Shown: positions 28,101 to 37,305 of the stretch, piece by piece
Layout: every line of letters starts with the position of its first letter
How positions within the stretch are numbered: position 1 is the stretch's first letter
DNA from: an uncultured Clostridia bacterium
Lineage (GTDB): Bacteria > Bacillota_A > Clostridia > TANB77 > CAG-508
Reading direction: 5' to 3'
DNA length: 64,000 bases
NCBI GenBank assembly: GCA_944393405.1
Contig: CALYAC010000003.1
Location: forward strand, 62,001-126,000
Notes under the pieces: generated by a model
Told to the model about the DNA's origin: nothing
Seen by the model: only the letters and a program-made list of their open reading frames with translations
The model's database searches: none
Translations under genes and position numbers: made by a program

Positions 28101-29512
28101 AATTCATCTAAAACCTCTCCATTTTTTACTTTCATTATACCAATTTCTGTAATCTTTTCAGTTCTAAATGAAAATCCTGTTGTTTCTAAATCTAGAACAC
28201 AATATGTTGCATCTTCTATATCTTGTTCTTTTGGAAATGAAACAACTGGTGTTCTATCTGGTGCTAAATATGCTTCTACTCCATATATAACTTTTAAATC
28301 TGGATTTTTTTCACAAAAATGATGTGCTTCAGGAAAAGCTTGTACAACACCATGATCTGTTATTGCTATGGATTTCATTCCCCATTTAGCTGCTCTTTTT
28401 AATAAATCAGAAGCAGAAGTCATACCATCCATTTGGCTCATTTGTGTATGCATATGAAGTTCTACTCTTTTTTCTTTTGCTTCATCTTTTCTTACTTCTC
28501 TTTTTATTCCTGTGCTTTCTATTATTACATTAGCTATAACTCCCAATTCTTTTGCAAATGGATCAAATTGAGCTGTTCCTTCAAGTTTAATACCTTTTGC
28601 ACCCTTGAGTTTCCCTATTAATTCTTTTGATTTATCTCCATCAGAAAATACTTTACATGTAATTGTACTACTTCCATCATAAAGGTCAAACATAACAAGT
28701 ACTTTTCCACTTTTTAGTTCTCGAGAATCAATGTTAAGAATTTCTCCATCTAAAACTACTCTTCCGCTATCTACACTTAAGTCAATAACTTTAACTAATT
28801 GTTCCTTAAGTTTCATACTTCTTCCATATATTAAAGGCGAAGATTCTTCTTTACTTTCTTGTGGTACTTCTATTGAAACACTTACTTCTTGATTTGAATG
28901 TTCATTTGCACTTTTATCTTGACTTTTCTTCTCATTTTCTTCATTTTCTTTTCTTAGTTCTTCAGCCATAGCTTGAGCATGTTTTATTGCTTCTTGTTCT
29001 AGTATCTTATTATGTTCCATATATTCTTTTATAGCATCTTCTGAAACATTCTCTTCAAATTTTACTTTATATTTTGCCCCATAGATATCATTTATTATTT
29101 TTTCCAATGCTTCATCAAACTTTTTTGCTTCTAAAACCATTTTTCCTTTCATGGCCATATTTACTATAATTTCATTTTCACTAACTTTAATGTCACTGTT
29201 TTTTAGAAAAGCTCTACTTAAAGGATGCTTATGTGCCATATAACATATAATTAAATTCCACTCTTTATTTAAATCAATATCTATTTTATTAGTATATTCT
29301 ATTTTTATGTTTACTTCAAAAATATTAAATCTTTGCTTTAAATATTGTTCAAATTTATATATATCCTCTATTTTTATAAATTCTTCAGCTATTAAAACTA
29401 ACTCTAATTTATTTTCTTTTTTAAATAAATTAATAGATTTTATCTTTGATGCATTTAATGAAAAACTCTCTGAATTATAATCTTTAAATATTTCTTTTAT
29501 TGTTTTTTCCAT
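25146..29512 (-). CDS. polC: DNA polymerase III alpha subunit, PolC type, interrupted by two +1 frame breaks
   Basis: Replicative polymerase of Bacillota, about 1454 residues if joined. In order: N-terminal and OB regions; PHP domain (ELHMHTQMSQMDGM near 350) with the inserted DnaQ-like exonuclease (LDLETTG near 432, HNADFDIGF); the polymerase core with zinc ribbon (YRCPKCKYSDF, CPKCGTK) and catalytic PDIDLNF. The frame breaks at CGG 26083-26081 (GCT CTT CGG AGT) and again at CGG 26040-26038 (AGT TAT CGG AAT). Removing one C at each restores ALGVTPEQI, VGSYGIPEFGTKFV and MLVDTKPTTF, all conserved. PolC is essential in this group, so decay is unlikely. The start has TTAGGAGATATGAGCTA upstream. 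Confidence 0.93.
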
Positions 29513-29566
29513 TAGCTCATATCTCCTAATAACATTATAAAAAATAATATATATTTTATCTAAATA

Positions 29567-30301
29567 TTATTGTATCATTCTTCCTACATCATTAAATCCT
29601 ACATAAATTGATAAAATAAATAATGCTAAAAAACCAATCATTTGAAGTTTTAATTCAAAATCTTGATTTAAAGGTTTCCTTCTAATTGCTTCTATGATAT
29701 ATATTAAAATTTTTCCTCCATCTAGTGGTGGAAATGGTAATAAGTTCGTTACACCCAGTGACATAGATATCAATGCCATTATATATAGAAAATCAAATAT
29801 ATTGCTAGTCTGAGCAACAACTTCTGAAATTCCTATAGGTCCCATTAAATTATCTACAGTCACTCCTCCTGTAAATAATAGCTTGATGCTTTCAAACATT
29901 GCCAAAATCAAATTACCTGATGAAGTAACTCCAGTTATAAAACTACCTGTCAAAATCCATACTAATGCAATATATAAAAGAATTGCAAAAACTATATTGA
30001 CTAAGCCTCCTGCAGCAACAATTGCAATTCTTTTTGGAATACTGGCTTTACTAAAAGAGCCTTCTTCATCAGACTGCTCTTCTTCACCTAACATATTTAC
30101 AAAACCACCAAGAGGTATCATTCTGATTGCGTATTTAGTATTTTTAGTTTCTTTTTTCCAAATTACAGGTCCAAATCCAATTGCAAATTCTTTCACTTTT
30201 ATTTTACAAAGTCTAGCAACTAAAAAATGTCCTGCCTCATGTATTAAAACTAAAAATCCTAAAATAATTATTATTTTGACAACAGTAATAAGAATACTCA
30301 A
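29567..30301 (-). CDS. rseP: RseP/site-2-type membrane metalloprotease lacking the PDZ domain
   Basis: 244 residues, versus about 350-450 for most RseP proteins. The zinc motif HEAGH (residues 21-25) and the second active-site motif NLLPFPPLDGGK are both present, with four or so transmembrane helices. Between them, where relatives carry one or two PDZ domains, the chain is short (GSFITGVTSSGNLILAMFESIK). Conserved GPIGISEVVAQTS follows. It acts by intramembrane cleavage of anti-sigma factors or signal peptides. The position between cdsA and polC is the usual one, but dxr is absent from the cluster. Confidence 0.9.
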   Translation of the reverse strand: MSILITVVKIIIILGFLVLIHEAGHFLVARLCKIKVKEFAIGFGPVIWKKETKNTKYAIRMIPLGGFVNMLGEEEQSDEEGSFSKASIPKRIAIVAAGGLVNIVFAILLYIALVWILTGSFITGVTSSGNLILAMFESIKLLFTGGVTVDNLMGPIGISEVVAQTSNIFDFLYIMALISMSLGVTNLLPFPPLDGGKILIYIIEAIRRKPLNQDFELKLQMIGFLALFILSIYVGFNDVGRMIQ

Positions 30302-30316
30302 AATTATTCCTCCACT

Positions 30317-31123
30317 TTATATTATGCTTAATAAAAAATATGCAAATGGTAATATAAATATTACACTATCTATTCTGTCTAATAATCCTCCATGTCCTGG
30401 AATTAGATTACTAAAATCTTTAATTTTACAATGTCTCTTTATACTAGAGGCTGCTAAATCTCCAATTTGACTTACAATACTTAAGAAAATAGATATTCCT
30501 AGCATAAATAGATAGTTAATATTTAAATTCCATACTGTATTACAAACTATTGTGTATATTATACATATTATTATTGCACCAAATAATCCTCCAATACATC
30601 CTTCTATTGATTTATTTGGGCTTATTGAAGTAAATTTATGTTTTCCAAATTTTCTTCCAATGAAATAAGCAAATATATCTGTTCCCCAAGAAACAAAGAA
30701 TACAAACCACAATAATATTTTTCCATTTTCAAGATTATCTCTAATTAGAGGAAGAAATACTAAGAAAAATGGTATATAACAAATACCTAAAAGTGAAATA
30801 GAAATATCTGTTATATTATTTTTCATACTTGTTACAACAACTTGAGTAAATAAAACTAATAAATTAAATAATATTGCAAGTGTAATTGCTGGTAATATAA
30901 ACTCACTTGGTACTAAGTGTACAAAACATATTAAAGCAGATGTTAAATATCCATTCCAAGTAATAGGCTTAGCTTTTTCTTTAAAAGCTTTATAAAATTC
31001 ATGTATGCTCATTATTGCAACAATACTAATAAAAACATCTACTACATATTTATTTCCAAATATTAATATAAGTGCCAATATAGGAAATAATAATACCCCT
31101 GATATAATTCTTTTTATGCTCAT
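30317..31123 (-). CDS. cdsA: Phosphatidate cytidylyltransferase
   Basis: 268 residues, about eight membrane helices. It makes CDP-diacylglycerol from phosphatidate and CTP. The signature near the C-terminus reads SQIGDLAASSIKRHCKIKDFSNLIPGHGGLLDRIDS, matching the CDS family (S-x8-K-x-K-D-x4-I-P-G-H-G-G-x2-D-R-x-D). It lies between uppS and rseP in the standard order, with short spacers, and pgsA at 48.7 kb uses its product. Confidence 0.96.
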   Translation of the reverse strand: MSIKRIISGVLLFPILALILIFGNKYVVDVFISIVAIMSIHEFYKAFKEKAKPITWNGYLTSALICFVHLVPSEFILPAITLAILFNLLVLFTQVVVTSMKNNITDISISLLGICYIPFFLVFLPLIRDNLENGKILLWFVFFVSWGTDIFAYFIGRKFGKHKFTSISPNKSIEGCIGGLFGAIIICIIYTIVCNTVWNLNINYLFMLGISIFLSIVSQIGDLAASSIKRHCKIKDFSNLIPGHGGLLDRIDSVIFILPFAYFLLSII

Positions 31124-31191
31124 TTTTTTGTCCCTTTCAAGATAATTTTTTTATTATTTTGAAATCTATGATTTCTTTTGTTAATTTTTTA

Positions 31192-31914
31192 TTATTTTCC
31201 ACCAAATTTTCTATTTCTTTTTTCGAAGACATCTATAGCATTTAATAAATCTTCTTCATTAAAATCTGGCCAATATTTATCTAAAAATAAAAATTCTGTA
31301 TATGCCAATTGCCATAGTAAAAAATTACTTATTCTTAATTCTCCACCAGTTCTTATCAATAAATCTGGCTCTGGCTCTCCATTTGTATATAAATTTTCAC
31401 TTATTAATTTCTCATCAATATCTTCTAATTTAAGGCTTCCATCTTTGACACCTTTGGAAATATTTTTTACAGCTCTTGTAAGCTCTGCTCTTCCTCCATA
31501 ATTAAAAGCAATATTTAATGTTAGACCTGTATTGTTTTTTGATTTTTCAACTATTTTCTTTATACTATTTTTTAGGCTATTATCTAAGCTCTCAATATCG
31601 CCTAAAACTCTAATTTTTATATTTCTTAGGCTCTCTTTATTTAAAAACTTATCTAAATAACTATTTAATAAAAGCATTAATGCTCCAATTTCTTCTTTAG
31701 TTCTTTTCCAATTTTCTGTTGAAAAAGCATATACTGTTAAATATTTTAGTCCTATATCATTTGCATAAGAAGCTATTTTTTCTAAAGTCTCTGCTCCAGC
31801 TTTATGTCCTAATTTTGTATCAATTTTTCTTTCTTTTGCCCATCTTCTATTTCCGTCCATGATGATTGCTATATGCTTTGGCATATAGTTTTTATCTATT
31901 TCTTCTATTGTCAT
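31192..31914 (-). CDS. uppS: Undecaprenyl diphosphate synthase
   Basis: 240 residues. Cis-prenyltransferase making the C55 lipid carrier for cell-wall precursors. Catalytic Asp lies in HIAIIMDGNRRWAKER (residues 14-29). The family end motifs EPDLLIRTGGELRISNFLLWQLAYTEF are intact and a C-terminal RNRKFGG is present. It sits in the pyrH-frr-uppS-cdsA run, about 125 bases after frr. Confidence 0.97.
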   Translation of the reverse strand: MTIEEIDKNYMPKHIAIIMDGNRRWAKERKIDTKLGHKAGAETLEKIASYANDIGLKYLTVYAFSTENWKRTKEEIGALMLLLNSYLDKFLNKESLRNIKIRVLGDIESLDNSLKNSIKKIVEKSKNNTGLTLNIAFNYGGRAELTRAVKNISKGVKDGSLKLEDIDEKLISENLYTNGEPEPDLLIRTGGELRISNFLLWQLAYTEFLFLDKYWPDFNEEDLLNAIDVFEKRNRKFGGK

Positions 31915-32040
31915 ATTTTTCTCCTTTTAGTATTATAATTTTGCCTTTTAATAAATGCATTAAATTTAATCAGTATGCTAAAATACACTAATATATATGA
32001 TTTTTAATCTTTATCTATTTTTTAATCCATTATTAAAATT

Positions 32041-32589
32041 TTATATACTCATTACTTCTTTTTCTTTTTTCTCTAAAATATTATCTATCTCATCAACATA
32101 TTTATCTGTCAATTTTTGAATTTTATCTTCTGCAACCTTTAATTCATCTTCTGAAATTTCAGAATTTTTTTGCATTGCTTTTGCATCATCTATTGCATCT
32201 CTTCTAATACTTCTTATTACTACTCTGGCGTCTTCAGCCATTTTTCTTATATCTTTTACTATTTCTTTTCTTCTCTCTTCATTTAATTCTGGGAAATTAA
32301 GTCTTATTACTTTTCCATCATTGTTTGGGTTTATACCTATATCTGATTTTAATATTTCTTTTTCAATTTCTTTTAATACACTTCCATCCCATGGTTGAAT
32401 AACAATTAGTCTAGCCTCTGGTACAGATATTCCAGCAACTTGATTAATTGGTGTTGGTGTTCCATAGTAATCTATTGTAATTTTATTTAATATTGCAGGA
32501 TTAGCTCTTCCTGCTCTTATCTCTGCTAAATTTTCTTCAAATATATTTATTGATTTTATCATTTTCTCTTCATATTTATTATAATCCAT
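32041..32589 (-). CDS. frr: Ribosome recycling factor
   Basis: 182 residues, standard size. It splits post-termination ribosomes with EF-G. The family segments [26 protein letters not shown] and [14 protein letters not shown] are clear, as is [28 protein letters not shown]. Between its ribosome site (AAAGGAGAG, 32630-32622) and the ATG lies a perfect 9-bp hairpin, so the site is at working distance only when the hairpin is folded. It is downstream of pyrH by about 170 bases. Confidence 0.97.
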   Translation of the reverse strand: MDYNKYEEKMIKSINIFEENLAEIRAGRANPAILNKITIDYYGTPTPINQVAGISVPEARLIVIQPWDGSVLKEIEKEILKSDIGINPNNDGKVIRLNFPELNEERRKEIVKDIRKMAEDARVVIRSIRRDAIDDAKAMQKNSEISEDELKVAEDKIQKLTDKYVDEIDNILEKKEKEVMSI

Positions 32590-32599
32590 AATTTTATTT

Positions 32600-32630
32600 G
32601 TACAAGAACTTTATTCTTGTACTCTCCTTT
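32600..32630 (-). promoter_or_regulatory. Hairpin between ribosome site and start codon of frr
   Basis: GTACAAGAA / TTCTTGTAC perfect 9-bp stem with a 5-base loop (32622-32600 on the minus strand), directly after AAAGGAGA. The ribosome site is about 33 bases from the ATG in linear distance, about 10 if the hairpin is formed. Confidence 0.6.
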
Positions 32631-32758
32631 CTTTTTATTTTACTTTTTGATTTTATTTGTTTTATTTTTTCTTTACTTTTTTATTTTTAATTTTTTATAC
32701 CATATGTAAAATTTAATTAGATAACATTAATTAAATTTAGTTAATAAGAAAAATCAAA

Positions 32759-33472
32759 TTATTTTATTAAAGTACCTACTTTTTCACCTTTTACTATTTT
32801 TATAATATTATTTGGTTTAGCTATTTCAAATACAATTAATTTTATGTTATTGTCCCTACATAATGATATAGCTGTTGCATCCATTACTTTTAAATTATCA
32901 CTTAAAATATCTAAATATGATATTTCATCATATTTTACAGCATTTTTATCTATCTTAGGATCTGCAGAATATACTCCATCAATTGTCTTTCCAACTAAAA
33001 TAACTTCTGCATCAATTTCTGCTGCTCTTAATGCTGCTGCTGTATCCGTTGTAAAATATGGATTTCCTGTTCCACATCCAAATATTACAACTCTACCTTT
33101 TTCTAAATGTCTTACTGCTCTTCTTTTAATATATGGTTCTGCAACTTCTCTCATTTCTATTGCAGTTTGAAGTCTTGTATAAACACCTTTTTCTTCCAAA
33201 GCATTTTGCAAAGCTAGTCCATTCATTGTAGTAGCAAGCATTCCCATATAGTCTGATGTTGTTCTTTCCATATTTTTATTAGCACCTCTCCAGAAGTTTC
33301 CTCCTCCTACGACTATTGCTACTTCTGTTTTCATTTTAACTAATTCTTTTATTTGTTCACAAATTTTATCTACTGTTTCTCCATCAATTCCAAATTTGTT
33401 ATTTCCTGCTAACGCCTCTCCACTTAATTTTAATAGTATTCTTTTATATTTGTTCTCAGGCACTTTAAACAC
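32759..33472 (-). CDS. pyrH: Uridylate kinase (UMP kinase)
   Basis: 237 residues at most. Hexameric bacterial UMP kinase, making UDP. Conserved: [14 protein letters not shown] near the N-terminus, [11 protein letters not shown], and the [23 protein letters not shown] segment, then [10 protein letters not shown]. Two in-frame GTG starts are possible. GTG at 33460 is better spaced (about 10 bases) from AAGGAG than GTG at 33472 (about 3 bases), so the protein may begin VPENKYKR. First gene of the pyrH-frr-uppS-cdsA-rseP-polC array; tsf and rpsB are not upstream. Confidence 0.96.
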   Translation of the reverse strand: MFKVPENKYKRILLKLSGEALAGNNKFGIDGETVDKICEQIKELVKMKTEVAIVVGGGNFWRGANKNMERTTSDYMGMLATTMNGLALQNALEEKGVYTRLQTAIEMREVAEPYIKRRAVRHLEKGRVVIFGCGTGNPYFTTDTAAALRAAEIDAEVILVGKTIDGVYSADPKIDKNAVKYDEISYLDILSDNLKVMDATAISLCRDNNIKLIVFEIAKPNNIIKIVKGEKVGTLIK

Positions 33473-33653
33473 TCTCCTTATTATTTATTTTTAATTCTTT
33501 CATATTCTATCATATATTTAGTTTTTTTTGCACCATTTTTTCAAAATTTATTAAGACTTTTTTAATTTTTTATTTTTAAATTTAATAATTGTTTCATTTT
33601 TTTCTAATTATATTTTTTTAATTTTGACTAATACTAAATATGAGGAGTTAATT

Positions 33654-34364
33654 ATGAATCAAATTCTATTATCTAAAAAAAATACTAGTGAACTTAATAA
33701 ACCTTTTGATAAAATTAATAATATTAATTATGATAAAAATAATATATACAAAAATAATAAACATAAGTCAAATAAAATTAAATATATCTCATTATTTTCT
33801 ATACTAATATTTTGTCTAATTTCTTTTGCTAGTATTCTTTTTTATAAAATATATCAAAATTATATTGGTGAAAAAATCTCGAAAAAATTAAATAATTCTT
33901 ATTCTGTTTCTACTTTATATTCTAATAATACTACAAATAGCAATATTAATTCTAGTACGTATAATAGTCCTTTTATTATCGGTATATTAAAAATTGATAA
34001 AATAAATTTAAATTATTCCATAATATCTGTCTGCAATAAAGAATTATTAGATATATCACTATGTAGATTTGCAGGTCCAATGCCAAATGAAGTTGGAAAT
34101 TTGTGTATAGCAGGCCATAATTATGTTGACTATAAATTTTTCAGTAGATTAAACGAATTAAAATTAAATGACAAAATTCAAATTTATGATCTAAGTGGAA
34201 AATATCAAGAATATTCTATATATGATATATATGAAACGATTCCTTCTGATACATCATGTACTTTTCAAAATACCAACAATAAAAAAATTGTTACACTAAT
34301 TACATGTAACAATGTTAATGGTAAGAGATTAATTATACACGCAAAAGAAATACCTACTAAATAA
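33654..34364 (+). CDS. Sortase family transpeptidase
   Basis: 236 residues from ATG 33654, which follows GAGGAG by 6 bases; an in-frame start 30 bases upstream lacks a ribosome site. A long polar Asn/Lys-rich cytoplasmic tail (residues 1-43) precedes one membrane helix (about 44-64). The extracellular domain has the triad His155 (AGHN), Cys218 (TLITC) and Arg225 (GKR). It is not the same subclass as the class B enzyme at 8.4 kb; class D or E is possible. It is convergent with a gene for a small LPQTG protein, its probable substrate. Confidence 0.85.
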   Translation: MNQILLSKKNTSELNKPFDKINNINYDKNNIYKNNKHKSNKIKYISLFSILIFCLISFASILFYKIYQNYIGEKISKKLNNSYSVSTLYSNNTTNSNINSSTYNSPFIIGILKIDKINLNYSIISVCNKELLDISLCRFAGPMPNEVGNLCIAGHNYVDYKFFSRLNELKLNDKIQIYDLSGKYQEYSIYDIYETIPSDTSCTFQNTNNKKIVTLITCNNVNGKRLIIHAKEIPTK

Positions 34365-34378
34365 GGTATTTCTTATAT
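34345..34378. terminator. Terminator at the end of the sortase gene
   Basis: AAGAAATACCT / AGGTATTTCTT stem overlapping the stop codon, between two convergent genes. Confidence 0.75.
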
Positions 34379-34400
34379 TTACATATATAATTATTTTTCA

Positions 34401-34763
34401 TTATGCTTTATAATCTCTTATTTTCTTATAAGCATATATAGCAGAAATTGCACATACAACTATGAAGAACATTACAGTAATATCTTCTGTTACACCTGTT
34501 TGAGGAAGATCGTTTTCACTACTTCCTTCTGTATCATTTTCTTCTGGTTGTATTATAGATCCACCAGAAACTGTGTTTACAGTATTTTCTGTATCTATTG
34601 AATTATCTGTTGTAGTATTTGTTGTATCTACAGTATTTGTATCTGAAGTTTGTAATAAGTTATCTAAACTAATTGATGAATCAGTTGCTTTTACTTGTAA
34701 TGTGATTCCAAGTACTAAGAATAAAACTACTAATAAAACTACTACATTTTTTAATTTGAACAT
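34401..34763 (-). CDS. Small LPQTG cell-wall-anchored protein
   Basis: 120 residues. Signal peptide residues 1-26 (KNVVVLLVVLFLVLGITLQVKA). The body is a low-complexity Thr/Asn/Asp/Ser stretch (DTNTVDTTNTTTDNSIDTEN). The sorting signal is LPQTG at 86-90, then a hydrophobic helix (TVMFFIVVCAISAIYAYKK) and a short charged tail. With under 60 residues outside signals it may be a spacer-like wall decoration or a decoy. It is convergent with and adjacent to a sortase gene. Confidence 0.85.
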   Translation of the reverse strand: MFKLKNVVVLLVVLFLVLGITLQVKATDSSISLDNLLQTSDTNTVDTTNTTTDNSIDTENTVNTVSGGSIIQPEENDTEGSSENDLPQTGVTEDITVMFFIVVCAISAIYAYKKIRDYKA

Positions 34764-34928
34764 ATCTTTCCTCTCCTTTTTCTTTAGACATCTCTCTACT
34801 ATTATTTATTATTTTCTTTTTTTTATTCATCCAATAATAAATCCCTACAATAATATTGTACTATCTTTTTTTTCATTCGTCAAGTTTTTAAATTATTTTT
34901 ATAAAAATTTTTAATAATAATTTTATGT

Positions 34929-36020
34929 CTACACATTAAATCTAAAAAGTACTATATCTCCTTCTTGCATAACATAGTCTTTTCCTTCTGAGCGTAATAG
35001 TCCTTTTTCTTTTACTGCATTCATACTACCTTCTCTGACTAAATCATCATAAGAAACTATTTCGGCTCTTATAAATCCTCTTTCAATATCACTATGAATT
35101 TTTCCTGCAGCTTCAGGAGCTTTAGTTCCTTTCTTTATTGTCCAAGCTCGAACTTCTGGCTCTCCTGCTGTCAAGAAAGACATAAGACCCAATAGTTTAT
35201 AGCTAGCCTTTATAACTTTATCTAATCCTGATTCTGATAATCCCAATGCTTCTAACATTTCTTTTTTATCATCACCATCTAAACTAGCTAATTCTTCTTC
35301 TATTTTTACACAAAGAGGTATTACCTCTGCATTTTCTGTTTTAGCATATTCGACTACCTGTTCTACATTTTTGTCATCAAATGGATTTGCTAATTGTTCT
35401 TCTGATACATTAGCAATATATAATATAGGTTTTATAGTAAGTAAATATACATCTTTTAAAAGTTCTTGTTCTTCCTCATTAAATTCTATTGTCCTAGCTG
35501 ACTTTCCAGATTCTAATGTTGCTTTAATTTTTTCTAATAGTTCTAATTCTTGTGCATATTTTTTATCAGCTTTTAATTTTTTCTTTACATTATCTATTCT
35601 TTTTTCAACAGTTTCTAAATCCGCAAAAATTAATTCTAAATTTATTGTCTCAATATCTCTTTTTGGATCAATACTTCCGTCAACATGTACTATATTTGGA
35701 TCTTCAAAGCATCTAACAACTTCAACAATACTATCAACTTCTCTAATATGAGATAAGAATTTATTTCCTAATCCTTCTCCTTTACTTGCACCTTTAACTA
35801 ATCCAGCAATATCTACAAATTCTATTACTGCATGTGTTGTTTTTTTAGCATTATACATTTTTGTAAGAACTTCTAATCTTTCATCTGGTACAGGAACAAT
35901 TCCAACATTTGGTTCTATAGTACAAAATGGATAATTTGCACATTCAGCTCCTGCATTTGTTATTGCATTAAACATTGTACTTTTACCAACATTTGGTAAA
36001 CCTACGATTCCTATTTTCAT
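34929..36020 (-). CDS. ychF: Ribosome-binding ATPase YchF (OBG family)
   Basis: 363 residues, standard length. P-loop GLPNVGKST at residues 6-14, followed by the YchF-specific NYPFCTIEPNVGIVPVPDERL, a coiled-coil insert (about 125-200) and a C-terminal TGS domain ending EGDIVLFRFNV. It prefers ATP over GTP and binds ribosomes in stress response. Monocistronic in appearance, 35 bases before the L,D-transpeptidase stop. Confidence 0.97.
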   Translation of the reverse strand: MKIGIVGLPNVGKSTMFNAITNAGAECANYPFCTIEPNVGIVPVPDERLEVLTKMYNAKKTTHAVIEFVDIAGLVKGASKGEGLGNKFLSHIREVDSIVEVVRCFEDPNIVHVDGSIDPKRDIETINLELIFADLETVEKRIDNVKKKLKADKKYAQELELLEKIKATLESGKSARTIEFNEEEQELLKDVYLLTIKPILYIANVSEEQLANPFDDKNVEQVVEYAKTENAEVIPLCVKIEEELASLDGDDKKEMLEALGLSESGLDKVIKASYKLLGLMSFLTAGEPEVRAWTIKKGTKAPEAAGKIHSDIERGFIRAEIVSYDDLVREGSMNAVKEKGLLRSEGKDYVMQEGDIVLFRFNV

Positions 36021-36055
36021 TTTTATGCCAACCTTTCTATTTATGTAATGATTTA

Positions 36056-37144
36056 TTATATATTTGTTTCAATTGTACTATTTTCTATTATATTATTTTC
36101 TTTAATATTATTATCTTCAATATCATTTATAGTATCATCATCTTCTTCTGGGTCTTTTCCATCTCCAGTTTCTTCTTCTCCTTCGTCTGGTTCTTCTATA
36201 TCTGGTTCATCTACTGTGTTTTCATTTTCTTTATCATCGTCTTTATCTGTATCATCTTTATCTGGTTTCTTATCTGGTTTTTTGCCATCATCTTTGTTAG
36301 GTTTTTCTTTATCTTCATCCTTTTTATTTGCTTGTTCTTTTAGATATTTTGGCCAAGGATTTCTTGAATCAGGATCAGTTGGGTCCCATCCTCTTACATT
36401 GCTTGGTGCACTTGATATTTTTCTTGTAGAAGGTTTACCTAAAGGTCCTGGATTTGAACTATAATAAAATTCAACCTGTGTTCCTACTGGACAATTGTTA
36501 TAAATCCACATAGCATCAGCCACTGTCAAACGAACACAACCCATTGAAACTCTTTGTCCTAGTTGATCATATGCCCAATATTCTAATGAAGATTTATCAC
36601 CTGATGTTAAATATGGTACTGAGTGAAATAATATATCTCCACAAATCCATGTTGAATATTGTCCATAAACATCTCCCATTAAAGGCCACCAATTACCTTT
36701 ACCTAATGTTCTATATACTCCTGAAGTAGGTGTGTATGTTCCTGTTGAACATACCATTGCTTTCACAGGTATCGTATATTTTCCATTAGAATCTCTTTCA
36801 TATACAGTAACTACTTGTGCCCCATAATTAACTTTTATGTAATATTTATCTGCTGCAGAAGTAATTTTCTTCTCTTTCTTTAATTTTTCATATTCTTCTT
36901 CATTTTCTTTTTTAGCCTTATCTTCATCAACTTTAGATTCTTTCTTTATTTCTTCTATGCTGTCAATTTTCTCTGTTTCAGCCATTTGCTGTGTATCTGC
37001 ATTTGCCTCAACTAAATTATTGTGTCCTAGTCCTTCTACAATACAAAATGCAATTATCCATGTGAATATAATTGCTATAACAATTGAAAAAGCTGCTGTA
37101 CGATCTTTAATTTCAGTTTTTAACTTTTGTTTAAATTTTTCCAT
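36056..37144 (-). CDS. L,D-transpeptidase (YkuD) with acidic C-terminal tail
   Basis: 362 residues. One membrane helix at about 19-37 gives an N-in anchor. A charged coil (about 55-95) leads to the YkuD domain (about 100-235) with His174 in ILFHSVPY and the nucleophile Cys203 in SMGCVRL. It forms 3-3 peptidoglycan crosslinks or anchors proteins to peptidoglycan. The last 100 residues are low complexity (KKDEDKEKPNKDDGKKPD, then EPDIEEPDEGEEETGDGKD), probably a disordered extracellular tail. It lies downstream of the tRNA-Thr and sigH on the same strand. Confidence 0.9.
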   Translation of the reverse strand: MEKFKQKLKTEIKDRTAAFSIVIAIIFTWIIAFCIVEGLGHNNLVEANADTQQMAETEKIDSIEEIKKESKVDEDKAKKENEEEYEKLKKEKKITSAADKYYIKVNYGAQVVTVYERDSNGKYTIPVKAMVCSTGTYTPTSGVYRTLGKGNWWPLMGDVYGQYSTWICGDILFHSVPYLTSGDKSSLEYWAYDQLGQRVSMGCVRLTVADAMWIYNNCPVGTQVEFYYSSNPGPLGKPSTRKISSAPSNVRGWDPTDPDSRNPWPKYLKEQANKKDEDKEKPNKDDGKKPDKKPDKDDTDKDDDKENENTVDEPDIEEPDEGEEETGDGKDPEEDDDTINDIEDNNIKENNIIENSTIETNI

Positions 37145-37189
37145 TATACTCCCCTTTATATAAATTTAAAATATAATTATTCATCACAA

Positions 37190-37218
37190 ACGAGAGTCCT
37201 TTTGTTATATAGAACTCT
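37190..37218 (-). terminator. Possible terminator after tRNA-Thr
   Basis: AGAGAGT / ACTCTCG inverted repeat with a long loop followed by TTTG on the minus strand; weak. Confidence 0.45.
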
Positions 37219-37226
37219 CTATCTTC

Positions 37227-37302
37227 TGGAGCTTCCAGACAGAATCGAACTGTCGACCCCAGCCTTACCATGGCTGTGCTCTACCTACTGAGCTATAGAA
37301 GC
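37227..37302 (-). tRNA. tRNA-Thr (anticodon GGU)
   Basis: Cloverleaf seen directly: acceptor GCTTCTA paired with TGGAAGC, D arm GCTC...GAGC, anticodon stem CAGCC / GGCTG around loop ATGGTAA (anticodon GGT), T arm with GTTCGAT. The 3' end carries a discriminator T and an encoded CCA. Its 5' end is 3 bases from the sigH stop codon, so it is probably cut from the sigH transcript. Confidence 0.95.
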
Positions 37303-37305
37303 ACT

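Noticed and set aside
26003..29512. Two separate genes: a short PolC and a downstream exonuclease-like protein
   Set aside because: Both parts are contiguous pieces of one PolC, with conserved residues in the out-of-frame gap.
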